Origin: Bifidobacterium primatium
GTDB taxonomy: Bacteria > Actinomycetota > Actinomycetes > Actinomycetales > Bifidobacteriaceae
Assembly (NCBI RefSeq): GCF_002802875.1
Contig: NZ_PEBI01000005.1
Span: 1 to 64,000, forward strand
Direction: 5' to 3'
DNA: 64,000 nt
Part shown: positions 1 to 7,642 of the stretch, in pieces
Layout of the letters: each line of letters begins with the position of its first letter
How positions within the stretch are numbered: the stretch's first letter is position 1
Translations under genes and position numbers: made by a program
The notes under the pieces: model-generated
What the model was told of the DNA's origin: nothing
What the model saw: only the letters and a program-made list of their open reading frames with translations
The model's database searches: none

Positions 1-114
1 CTGGCAATCAAAAACAAAAATTCAGTAGTACAAAACACGCTCTTGAGTTCTCAAACCACCACCACACACGACCGACGGCACTCACCAGGAGAACCCGTCG
101 CTGTCGGGCAGCAA
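1..114 (-). other. putative rRNA operon leader (left edge)
   Basis: Read on the minus strand this segment contains GTTTGAGAACTCAA followed by a T-rich stretch running to the window edge. TTTGAGAACT-type sequences are typical of actinobacterial pre-rRNA leaders, in the antitermination and processing region upstream of 16S or 23S. A promoter-like pair lies just upstream at 121-149. No protein-coding signal is convincing here. The 16S gene itself would lie outside the window, so this is an inference from leader motifs alone. Confidence 0.4.
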
Positions 115-120
115 GATGAA

Positions 121-149
121 AACTTACATGAGAACGGAGAATCATGCAA
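121..149 (-). promoter_or_regulatory. sigma-70-type promoter reading left
   Basis: On the minus strand TTGCAT (144-149) is followed after 17 bp by TAAGTT (121-126). The spacing is ideal, and it precedes the rRNA-leader-like segment. It probably drives the transcript that leaves the window at base 1. Confidence 0.4.
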
Positions 150-166
150 ACCGGCATGCAAAAGTG

Positions 167-213
167 CGCCGAGAAACGTTGCAAACAAAGGCTTCTCTCG
201 GCGTGTCGTTTTT
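167..213. terminator. bidirectional hairpin terminator
   Basis: CGCCGAGA (167-174) pairs with TCTCGGCG (196-203) around a 21-nt loop. A T tract follows on the plus strand and CACTTTTG on the minus strand. It may insulate the leftward promoter from the region to the right. Confidence 0.4.
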
Positions 214-485
214 AGGCCGCAGCTTCGCTTAGCTATCGCCATCGTAAACCTCGCGCATTGCCGGGGCGTAACTTCCGTCCAACATGCAGGCAAACTCCGG
301 GCGGCGAATGGTTCACCTGCCGTATACGGTCGCCCTTGTATACGGACGCCGATTCGGCGCCGCAACGACTCATGGGCAATATGCCGGTACGGTCGCGGAC
401 CGGCCGACGGGCCGGCGGGGTCTACACTGAACGCATATTCCGTGAAGGCACAGGCCGCAATCCTGTACATAGGCGAGGAGGCATC
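214..485. other. intergenic, upstream of the GNAT gene
   Basis: No gene is supported here; the long open frames on both strands lack ribosome sites and family resemblance. A TACACT box near 423 could be the -10 of the acetyltransferase promoter, but no clear -35 was found. Confidence 0.3.
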
Positions 486-983
486 ATGATTCGACGTGCG
501 ACAGTCAACGACATTCCCGATCTCGACCGTCTGCTCTATCAGGTGGCGGAGGTCCATCACCAGGGCCGACCCGATCTGTTCAAGCCGGACGCTAAGAAGT
601 ACACCGACGAGGAGCTCGAGGCAATCATCGCTGACGACGAGCGACCCATCTTCGTCTACGTGGACGAGACGGCGAACGACGGCGACGGTACCGTCCGAGG
701 CACCGGCGTGACGGGATACGCGTTCTGCGTGTTCCAGCGGCATTCGGGAAGCCATGCGCTCACCGACATCACCACGCTGTACATCGACGACCTGTGCGTG
801 GACGAGACCGCGCGCGGCGGACACATCGGCAGCAAGCTGTACCGCCATGTGCTCGACTTCGCGCGCGAGCACGGCTGCTACAACGTCACACTGAACGTAT
901 GGTCATGCAATCCGTCGGCGTTGGCGTTCTATGAGCATTGCGGCCTGAAGCCGCAGAAGATCGGCATGGAAACGATTCTGTAG
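486..983 (+). CDS. GNAT family N-acetyltransferase
   Basis: A 165-residue protein of normal length for a single-domain Gcn5-related acetyltransferase, which moves an acetyl group from acetyl-CoA to an amine. The acetyl-CoA loop is visible as ARGGHIGSKLY (residues 109-119). It is followed by the usual C-terminal NPSALAFYE segment (142-150), where the last beta strands meet the cofactor. The start is the ATG at 486, preceded by GGCGAGGAG at good spacing; the open frame extends further upstream but without a ribosome site. The gene stands alone and converges with amrS. The substrate cannot be told from sequence. Confidence 0.85.
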   Translation: MIRRATVNDIPDLDRLLYQVAEVHHQGRPDLFKPDAKKYTDEELEAIIADDERPIFVYVDETANDGDGTVRGTGVTGYAFCVFQRHSGSHALTDITTLYIDDLCVDETARGGHIGSKLYRHVLDFAREHGCYNVTLNVWSCNPSALAFYEHCGLKPQKIGMETIL

Positions 984-985
984 AA

Positions 986-1017
986 AGCGGCGGGAGCCGA
1001 CGGACGCGGGCTCCGCT
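986..1017. terminator. possible hairpin between convergent genes
   Basis: AGCGG plus GAGCC on the left pairs with GGCTCCGCT on the right, with a short bulge. It fills the 32-bp gap between the GNAT stop and the amrS stop. There is no T tract, so its terminator role is uncertain. Confidence 0.3.
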
Positions 1018-2128
1018 AATCCCAGCGGCCGGCGATGGCGGTGCCGCAGTCGGGGCATCGGCCGTCGGCGGTGATGCGATTCGTGCGAATCTCGTACCAG
1101 TCGCGTTGGATGAGCAACGCCCGGCAATCCGGGTTCGGGCAGGTCGTGGCGTCGCCTTCGGGATTGTGCACGTTGCCGGTGTAGACGTATCGCAGCCCCT
1201 CCTCCATCGCGATGTTCCGCGCGCGGACGAGCGTGGCCAGCGGCGTGCGCGGAATGTCGGCCATCTTGTAGGCGGGGTGGAACGCGGAAAAGTGCAGGGG
1301 CACGTCGCGCCCGCAATGTTCGCGGATCCAGGCGCATTCGGCATGCAGCTGCGCGTCGTCGTCATTGAGTCCGGGGATGAGCAGCGTGGTCAGCTCGACC
1401 CATACATGATCGCCATCGGGCGTTCGCGCCTCATTGACCGCAAACGCTATGGTTTCCAGCACATCTTGCAAATGTGTGCCGGTCACTTTCCAATAGAAAT
1501 CCTCGGTGAATCCCTTCAAATCGATGTTGGCGGCGTCCATCGCGCCATAGAATTCCGGCCGGGCGACGGCGCTCATGTAGCCGGCGGTGACGGCGATGGG
1601 ATGGATGCCGAGTTCGCGGCAGGCGGCGGCCGTGTCGATGGCGTATTCGGCGAAGATGATGGGATCGTTGTAGGTGAACGCCACGGATTCGGCGCGGTAT
1701 TGCCGGGCGACGTCGGCGATTTTCTCCGGGCTCGCCTCCACGCCGAGCCGGTCCCAGTCACGGGCCTTGGAGATGTCCCAGTTCTGGCAGAACCGGCAGC
1801 CGGAATTGCAGCCGGCGGTGCCGAAACTCAATACGGACGAGCCGGGATGGAAATGGTCGAGCGGTTTCTTCTCCACGGGGTCCATGGCGAAGCCGGAGCT
1901 GCGACCGTATGTGTCGCAGACGATGACGCCGTCGTGGTTGCTGCGCACGAAACAGAAGCCCCGCTGACCGGGCTTGAGTTTGCACGCGCGCGGGCACAGG
2001 TCGCATTGCACTCGGGCGTCGGCCGAGGCTGCACCCGCCGAGCCCGTTTCGCACGGTTCGGCCGGCAGCCTATGCTGCCAACGGCCGACGGCGCGGGGAT
2101 CATATGACGTCGATGTTCCGCTCTGCAT
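1016..2128 (-). CDS. amrS: AmmeMemoRadiSam system radical SAM enzyme
   Basis: A 370-residue radical SAM protein. The cluster-binding cysteines are in the order CNSGCRFC (C107, C111, C114), the C-x3-C-x2-C pattern of this family. An N-terminal cysteine group (C42, C45, C49, C59) and a C-terminal CPNPDC...CPDC pair look like metal-binding ribbons. The gene starts 9 bp after the stop of the AmrB-AmrA fusion, so the two are almost certainly one transcript. The family is widely conserved beside Memo and AMMECR1 proteins, but its substrate was not known to me; a pyruvate-formate-lyase-activating-like glycyl radical activase is the older, weaker annotation. Family call firm, function open. Confidence 0.88.
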   Translation of the reverse strand: MQSGTSTSYDPRAVGRWQHRLPAEPCETGSAGAASADARVQCDLCPRACKLKPGQRGFCFVRSNHDGVIVCDTYGRSSGFAMDPVEKKPLDHFHPGSSVLSFGTAGCNSGCRFCQNWDISKARDWDRLGVEASPEKIADVARQYRAESVAFTYNDPIIFAEYAIDTAAACRELGIHPIAVTAGYMSAVARPEFYGAMDAANIDLKGFTEDFYWKVTGTHLQDVLETIAFAVNEARTPDGDHVWVELTTLLIPGLNDDDAQLHAECAWIREHCGRDVPLHFSAFHPAYKMADIPRTPLATLVRARNIAMEEGLRYVYTGNVHNPEGDATTCPNPDCRALLIQRDWYEIRTNRITADGRCPDCGTAIAGRWD

Positions 2129-2137
2129 GATGTTCCG

Positions 2138-4147
2138 CTAATCCTCGTAGGCCGTCACGGTGTAGCGGCTGCAGCGAATGCGGCCGTCCGTCCAGTCCAG
2201 ATCGCCAGGCAGGCCGGCCTTGGCGAGCAGATGGGCGACGAAATCATATGGCTGCGGCAGCTCGTCCCATACCTGCGGCAAGAAGGTGGCACGGCGGTTG
2301 CTGCGCGAATCCTCAAGAATCAAGCCGTCGATATGAGGCCGCAATTCGGTTTCGAGCTCGTCGCGGCTGGCGGCGGCCATGGGCTCGGGCTTCGACAGCA
2401 CCGACACCTCCACGTTCAGCAGCGGGTATTCCGCCGGGATCACCGGCATGAAACGCGGATCTCGGCTGGCAGCGTCGATTGCATGTTCGGCGACATCCCG
2501 GCCAAGCGGCCGGTACGCCTCGAGCGTGCCGATGCAGCCGCGCAACCGACCGCCCTCGGTAAGCGTGACGAAGCTGGCACCGGGGTCGCGCAGCCACGGA
2601 TGGGCGGCGGCAAGCCGGTCTACGACGGTGTCCATGGACTCAGCAGCACCGGTGATCTCGGCGACGTCCATGGACTCGGAGGCATCGTCATCGTTCTCGT
2701 TGTCGTCGATACCGAGATATCGACGAATCGCCGTACGGGCAAGACCAAGCAGCACCGGCCCCTTGTCACTGCCTTTTTCGGTCTCCTGCCGACGAGGGAT
2801 GTGGCACGCCTCAAGGCGTGACGGAGGGAGAGACGACTTGTCTTCAGCATCATCTTGGGATTCCTCTGCGGAACCGCGAAGATCGTCATCCGCGTGTTCC
2901 CACATGGCGAATGAAGCGTAGCCGACCACGGCCTCGTCCGGGTCGGGCATCGCCGGCCGGGAGGCACTGGCCGGCCGGAAGTCGGATTCCGACTGTGACT
3001 CATCCGTCGCGGCGGAATCATCGACCAAATCATCGGAAAGTGCGACGCGTCCGTCGTCTCCCGAGGTGCAGCATCCAAGGAATCGCAGGTCGAATTCGCC
3101 GGCATGCAGAGTGTTACGGCAGACGTCGAGCAGACCATTGACCGGATAGGCGCCGCATGCGCGATTCGGATGTATCGGCAGGTCGAGCGCGGCGATGCGG
3201 GCGATGGTGTCATCGTCAAGCGCCCGCGCGTAGGCGTGCGGATGGTAGTGCGACAGGTCGGAACTGATGACGATCACCGTTTCGGGACCGCCCCACAATG
3301 CCCGCAGCACGTCGCCGACTTCACTGGGCGTGGCCGCGCCGGCGTTGAGCGGCACGATCTCCACGTCATTGCCGAGCACGGTCTGCAGGAACGGAATCTG
3401 CACCTCGACGGCGTGCTCGCGTGCGTGGGTCGGGTCGTTGAGCAGCAACGCGGGAGCCGGTGCGTCGGGGGCGACGTCGCTGGCGTACGTGTCGTTGGGA
3501 AGGCGGAGAAAATCGTCGTATCCGCCGAGTGCATCGGCAATCAGGTTGGCCGATGTATCGATGGCGTCAGCGGCATCGATGGCATCAGTGGTATCGGCGG
3601 CGTCAGTGACGCCGGTGGTATCGGCGGTATCGATGCCGTTGGAATCGGGGCCGGCATCGTCGCCGATGTCGTTATCATGCGCATGATGCGCATGCGGGCG
3701 GAATCCGAATGCCGCGGCCTCCCCCGCTACGTCGATCGGCGTGATGCCGAGCGGGGTGGCGAACGCGGTTGCACGACTCATGGCCACGCCGCGGACGGCC
3801 ACGCGATGCGTCGGTCCTACGATCACCGCGCGACGGATCGTACCGCGCCCGCGTTCCAACAGTGCATAGGCGAGCGCGGCGGTCGTGCCGGAGTAGACGT
3901 ATCCGGCGTGGGGCACGATCACGGCCTTGGGCGCGCCTTCGGGCAGGTGGGCGAGCACGTCGGGAGTAAGCAGACCGCGCGCATAGTCGAGTTGGTCGTC
4001 GATCATACGCTGCAGCATGCGCGAATCGGCCGGATAGAACGCGCCGGCCACGGCTGCGGGACGAATGCGTGTGATGGATGTCGCAGATGTCGTATCGGAC
4101 GACTTGGTATCGAATGATTCCGTATCGGATGCTTCGCTGAATCTCAT
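2138..4147 (-). CDS. AmrB-AmrA fusion (Memo + AMMECR1 domains)
   Basis: One protein of about 669 residues carries two usually separate partners. The Memo-like domain (AmrB, about residues 25-380) shows PHAGYVYSG, GPTHR and SSDLSHY. The AMMECR1 domain (AmrA, about 470-669) carries the signature LRGCIG. Two parts are unlike the family core. One is a short Asp/Ser/Thr-rich N-terminus. The other is a roughly 50-residue His- then Asp/Thr/Ala-rich insertion (about 152-202) inside the Memo domain, made of repeated GAT/GCC/ATC-type codons. A GTG three codons upstream (4156) is an alternative start. Joined with amrS in an operon, it forms a complete AmmeMemoRadiSam set whose biochemical role is not established. 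Confidence 0.85.
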   Translation of the reverse strand: MRFSEASDTESFDTKSSDTTSATSITRIRPAAVAGAFYPADSRMLQRMIDDQLDYARGLLTPDVLAHLPEGAPKAVIVPHAGYVYSGTTAALAYALLERGRGTIRRAVIVGPTHRVAVRGVAMSRATAFATPLGITPIDVAGEAAAFGFRPHAHHAHDNDIGDDAGPDSNGIDTADTTGVTDAADTTDAIDAADAIDTSANLIADALGGYDDFLRLPNDTYASDVAPDAPAPALLLNDPTHAREHAVEVQIPFLQTVLGNDVEIVPLNAGAATPSEVGDVLRALWGGPETVIVISSDLSHYHPHAYARALDDDTIARIAALDLPIHPNRACGAYPVNGLLDVCRNTLHAGEFDLRFLGCCTSGDDGRVALSDDLVDDSAATDESQSESDFRPASASRPAMPDPDEAVVGYASFAMWEHADDDLRGSAEESQDDAEDKSSLPPSRLEACHIPRRQETEKGSDKGPVLLGLARTAIRRYLGIDDNENDDDASESMDVAEITGAAESMDTVVDRLAAAHPWLRDPGASFVTLTEGGRLRGCIGTLEAYRPLGRDVAEHAIDAASRDPRFMPVIPAEYPLLNVEVSVLSKPEPMAAASRDELETELRPHIDGLILEDSRSNRRATFLPQVWDELPQPYDFVAHLLAKAGLPGDLDWTDGRIRCSRYTVTAYED

Positions 4148-4187
4148 GGCAATCACCGCCTCACTACCCCATCGTAGTCAGACGGCA

Positions 4188-4299
4188 TACGGGCCGAAAT
4201 CCCCGTTTCCAGCAATTGATGACGTTTTCTGGTCGTCTTCACGACGAAAAACGACCAAAAAACACCATCAATTCGGATTTTCGGGAATTTCGGCCCGTA
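4188..4299. repeat. 112-bp nested palindrome between ddl and amrBA
   Basis: The outer arms TACGGGCCGAAATCCCCG (4188-4205) and its near-perfect reverse complement (4282-4299) enclose a second pair AATTGATG/CATCAATT. Those enclose a GGTCGT/ACGACC stem. Together they can fold into a nearly continuous hairpin filling most of the gap between ddl and the fusion gene, both on the minus strand. It could end ddl transcription or be a miniature repeat element. Confidence 0.6.
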
Positions 4300-4314
4300 C
4301 CTACTGTCAGCGAC

Positions 4315-5451
4315 CTAGCGCAGCACGCCTTCGATGAGCGTGGTGATGAGGTCGGAGTAGGCGATGCCGGTGGCTTCCCACGCCTTGGGGTACATGGAGA
4401 TGGACGTGAAGCCGGGCATGGTGTTGATCTCGTTGACCATCACCTCGCCGTCGGCGGTCACGAACGTGTCGACGCGGCTGAGGCCGGCGCCGTCCACGGC
4501 GACGAACGCCTTGGCGGCCGTCTCGCGCACCTTGGCCAGCAGCTCGTCGGGCAGATTGGCGGGCACTTCCACGTGGGAGGCGCTGGAATCCATGTACTTG
4601 CTGTCGAAATCGTAGAAGGAGTCGGCGTCGGTGCTGCGCGAGTCGAGCACGATCTCGCCGGGCCAGCTCACCTGCGGCTTGTCGCCGGCCTTCGGGCAGA
4701 GCACGGCGCATTCGATCTCGCGGGCGTTGATGCCCTGTTCGATAAGGATGCGCCAGTCATGCTTGGAGGCTTCGAACACGGCGGCGGCGAGCGCGTCGGC
4801 GTCCTCGGCGTTCTCCACCTTGGTCACGCCGAAGCTGGAGCCGGCTCGCGAAGGCTTGACGAACAGCGGGTATTCAAGGCCGGCGGCCTTCACCTGGTCG
4901 AGCAGGGCGGGACCATTGGCGGCGAATTCGGAGGCGGCGTCGAAGTCACGGGCGTCGATGGTGATGCCGGGGGCCACGGGAATGCCGGCCGCGGCGAGCA
5001 GCACCTTGGTGTAGTGCTTGTCCATGCAGGCGGCGGAGGCGAGCACGCCGCAGCCGACGTACGGCACGTTCATCATCTCGAGGAGGCCCTGCACGGTGCC
5101 GTCCTCGCCGTAGGGGCCGTGCAGCACGGGGAACACGGCGTCGACGTGGCCGAGCGATTCGAGCTCGTTGCCGTTCTGGGCGAAGAAGCCGTCCTGGCCG
5201 AGGGCGACGTCGAGCACGACCATCTTCGCGCCTTCGGTGATGGTCACCTCGGGGAGCACGCCGCTGTCGAGGTTCCAGCCGCGCGGGTCCTCGCCGTTCA
5301 CGATCCACTTGCCGTCCTTGGTGATGCCCACGGGAATCGGCTCGAAGCGGTCGGTGTCGATGGCGTTGAGCACGCTGGCCGCCGAAATGCAGGAGATCGG
5401 ATGCTCGTCGGCCCGGCCGCCATACAACACCACGATGCGCTTCTTACTCAT
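4315..5451 (-). CDS. ddl: D-alanine--D-alanine ligase
   Basis: The cytoplasmic ATP-grasp enzyme that joins two D-alanines for the peptidoglycan stem peptide. It has 378 residues, normal for the VanA/Ddl family. The N-terminal domain opens with VVLYGG and the EHPIS serine-containing loop. The C-terminal metal site is visible as NEINTMPGFTSISMYP. The ATG at 5451 is preceded on its strand by GGAGGG. It has its own transcription unit, because a strong terminator separates it from gpsA upstream. It is followed by the nested palindrome and then the AmrBA gene. Confidence 0.95.
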   Translation of the reverse strand: MSKKRIVVLYGGRADEHPISCISAASVLNAIDTDRFEPIPVGITKDGKWIVNGEDPRGWNLDSGVLPEVTITEGAKMVVLDVALGQDGFFAQNGNELESLGHVDAVFPVLHGPYGEDGTVQGLLEMMNVPYVGCGVLASAACMDKHYTKVLLAAAGIPVAPGITIDARDFDAASEFAANGPALLDQVKAAGLEYPLFVKPSRAGSSFGVTKVENAEDADALAAAVFEASKHDWRILIEQGINAREIECAVLCPKAGDKPQVSWPGEIVLDSRSTDADSFYDFDSKYMDSSASHVEVPANLPDELLAKVRETAAKAFVAVDGAGLSRVDTFVTADGEVMVNEINTMPGFTSISMYPKAWEATGIAYSDLITTLIEGVLR

Positions 5452-5547
5452 AATTCACAACCCTCCGGTCGTTCAACGGCCGCCGTTTGCGGCGTCGCCA
5501 TTCACGAATATTCATCAATATCGATAGCAAGACTACCCCGCCGGTCT

Positions 5548-5619
5548 GAAAAATAAAATTTGGTATATCCGATTATTACAGGCCGATTTTCGAGCCCTTC
5601 ATGATCGGATATGCCAAAT
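5548..5619 (-). terminator. rho-independent terminator of gpsA
   Basis: A 16-bp inverted repeat, ATTTGGTATATCCGAT (5558-5573) and its complement with one mismatch (5604-5619), is followed on the minus strand by TTTTATTTTT. The loop is 30 nt. It lies between the gpsA stop and the ddl start. Confidence 0.75.
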
Positions 5620-5649
5620 TACGAAAGCGGTCCGGAGGTGGTTCCGGCC

Positions 5650-6648
5650 CTACTCGTTGGTGATTTCGGTGCCGAACAGTTCGGAGAGCATCTGCGCGCA
5701 GGAGATGCCGTCCTCGAGCACGTGGGTCATGGCGGCGGCAAGCGGTGTGGGAACGCCGAGCTTGTCGCCGAGCGCGACCACGGTGGCGGTGGTGGGCACG
5801 CCTTCGGCCACGCCGTCGCTGGCCTTGGTGGCCTCCTCCACGCTCATGCCCTTGCCGAGGTTCGCGCCGAACGTGTAGTTGCGGGAGAGCGGGGAGCCGC
5901 AGGTGGCGATGAGGTCGCCCACGCCAGCCAGACCGGAGAACGTCTTCGGGTCGGCGCCGCACGCCTTGCCCAACGAGGTGAGTTCGGCCAGGCCGCGCGT
6001 CTCGATCATGGCGGCGGTGTTCTCGCCGTAGCCGGCGCCGCGGGCCATGCCGACGGCGAGCGCGACCACGTTCTTCAGCGAACCGCACAGTTCGAGGCCG
6101 ATGACGTCGGTGGAAGTGAACGGGTGGAAGTACGAGGTGGAGCAGGCCTGGGCCACACGGGCGGCGGCGTACGGGTTCACGGAGGCAACCACGGTGGCGC
6201 TGGGCTCGCGCCTGGCGATCTCCTTGCTCAGGTTCGGACCGGAGACGGCGGCAAAGCGGTTCTCGGGCAGGCCGAGGGCCTCGCGCACGACCTCGTCCAT
6301 GCGCTTGCCGGTGTTACGTTCGATGCCCTTCATGAGCGAGACGACGATGGCGTCGTGCGGGATCAGCCCCCTGAACTCCTCCAGCGCCACGCGCGCGAAC
6401 TGGGCGGCGATGGCCACGATGATGATTTCGGCGTGCGCCACGGCCTCGGCGCGGTCGCCGGTGGCGGTCATGTTGTCGGGCAGCTTTTCGACGACCGGCA
6501 GACGGTACGAGTTGCGGTGGTTGTCACGGATGTCGGCGACGATCTCCGGTTCGATGGCCCACATCGTCACGTCGTTGCCCGCATCGGCGAGAATCTGTCC
6601 GAATGTGGTGCCCCATGCTCCCGAACCCAGTACCGTTACGTTGGTCAT
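5650..6648 (-). CDS. gpsA: glycerol-3-phosphate dehydrogenase [NAD(P)+]
   Basis: Reduces dihydroxyacetone phosphate to sn-glycerol 3-phosphate, the backbone for membrane phospholipids and lipoteichoic acid. It has 332 residues, full length. The Rossmann nucleotide loop GSGAWGTTFG is at residues 8-17. Later family motifs are KGIERNTGKRM, SGPNLSKEI, ARGAGYGENTAAMIETRG and GLAGVGDLIATC. A strong AAGGAGA ribosome site precedes the ATG at 6648. It sits downstream of tRNA-Lys, separated from it by a terminator, and is followed by its own terminator. Confidence 0.96.
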   Translation of the reverse strand: MTNVTVLGSGAWGTTFGQILADAGNDVTMWAIEPEIVADIRDNHRNSYRLPVVEKLPDNMTATGDRAEAVAHAEIIIVAIAAQFARVALEEFRGLIPHDAIVVSLMKGIERNTGKRMDEVVREALGLPENRFAAVSGPNLSKEIARREPSATVVASVNPYAAARVAQACSTSYFHPFTSTDVIGLELCGSLKNVVALAVGMARGAGYGENTAAMIETRGLAELTSLGKACGADPKTFSGLAGVGDLIATCGSPLSRNYTFGANLGKGMSVEEATKASDGVAEGVPTTATVVALGDKLGVPTPLAAAMTHVLEDGISCAQMLSELFGTEITNE

Positions 6649-6782
6649 CGTGTCTCCTTCGCAAGTCGCCGTGTATTCCCACCCGTCCGTCGGGCCGACG
6701 TCATAATCGCGACCATATCGTCGTCGTTATGCGCACATACGAAAGACCATAGTAAACGCCGGCGTTGTCATCTGAAAGTCGT

Positions 6783-6821
6783 CCGCAAAACGCAAAAGAC
6801 CTCATCCGAAGATGAGGTCTT
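6783..6821 (-). terminator. terminator of tRNA-Lys
   Basis: An 11-bp perfect stem, AAGACCTCATC paired with GATGAGGTCTT (6796-6821), carries a CGAA/TTCG tetraloop. It is followed on the minus strand by TTTTGCGTTTT. It lies directly after the tRNA. Confidence 0.85.
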
Positions 6822-6826
6822 GTCTG

Positions 6827-6900
6827 TGCCCCCTCAGGGATTCGAACCCTGGACACGCGGATTAAGAGTCCGCTGCTCTAACCAACTGAGCTAAAGGGGC
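6827..6900 (-). tRNA. tRNA-Lys (CTT)
   Basis: A 74-nt cloverleaf on the minus strand. It has acceptor GCCCCTT/AGGGGGC, a D-arm AGCTCAGTTGGT, anticodon loop ACTCTTAAT with anticodon CTT, and a T-loop GGTTCGAATCC. The 3' CCA is not encoded. It decodes AAG. Confidence 0.95.
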
Positions 6901-6936
6901 AGTTCCTTGCTGCGGTGTTCGCCGCAACGAGAGATA

Positions 6937-6964
6937 ACTATACTCACAAACGAGATATACGCAA
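6937..6964 (-). promoter_or_regulatory. promoter of tRNA-Lys
   Basis: TTGCGT (6959-6964) and TATAGT (6937-6942) on the minus strand are separated by 16 bp, about 37 bp upstream of the mature tRNA 5' end. Confidence 0.5.
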
Positions 6965-7128
6965 ATTCGACGGTCGTTTACGGCGTGTCGCAAGTATTTT
7001 CAACGGTTTTGATTCGTATGTCGACGACCGCAGCGGCATAAAGCCACGGAGGCGCCATTCTTCAGAGGACCCCTGCCTCATCCTCGCGCATTGCCGCACT
7101 CAGGTCATTGCGTGACCAGGTCATTGCG

Positions 7129-7442
7129 TGACATGGAATATATTTCCGTTCCATATGAACGTTCCTCGGCACGGTTCATGCCACGGAATACATGATCGAC
7201 GTCATATTGCCTTCCGTACCATATTTTCGTGGCACGGAAGGTGCAATCTCCCGTATACGACGTTCCCTGACAGGATGAACCGACTTTTCATTACCAAAAT
7301 CATTGCAATTCCAACGATTCGTCTACGAACGGACGGCGGCATCATGGCAGGGAATATCCAAACAAGCGTTGTATCCGCTCCCTGTCATGTTTCCGTGGCA
7401 GGGAATAGGCGAATACGAGCCTGCGACGTTCTGTGCCACGGG
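7129..7442. repeat. left copy of a 314-bp palindrome-rich repeat flanking pepC
   Basis: It contains ten alternating half-sites of the type TTCCnTGnCA or TGnCAnGGAA. They lie at offsets 0, 33, 50, 83, 101, 134, 216, 249, 267 and 300. The best palindrome is CTTCCGTACCA-8nt-TGGCACGGAAG (7211-7240). The same sites recur in the same order and spacing (within 1 bp) at 9192-9505. A non-palindromic block AATCATTGCAAT (7298) is also shared. The remainder of 6965-7628 holds no supported gene. Confidence 0.75.
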
Positions 7443-7642
7443 ATGCAATCGCAGACTGCCACGCAAATAACGTATTTCCATAGATGATGCTCCGCGGCAC
7501 GACCGCCCCGACTCTTCGCCCTAATCGAAATCCGCCGCCCATTTCCGCATCCGACGCCGTAATGTTTGCGGCCGTGCTTTCTCGTCCGCAATGTTCCGAC
7601 GCCGTAATGTTCTCGTCATTGGGGCGGGGTATGGAAATCCGT

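Noticed and set aside
43-489. 148-codon open frame at the left edge
   Set aside because: It overlaps the rRNA-leader-like segment and hairpin, has no ribosome site and no family similarity.
7129-7442. CRISPR-like array of 28-bp palindromes about 51 bp apart on the left side of pepC
   Set aside because: The repeats are degenerate palindromic half-sites, two units are incomplete, the spacing breaks to 82 bp, and the 'spacers' are shared with the copy on the other side of pepC. No cas gene is present.
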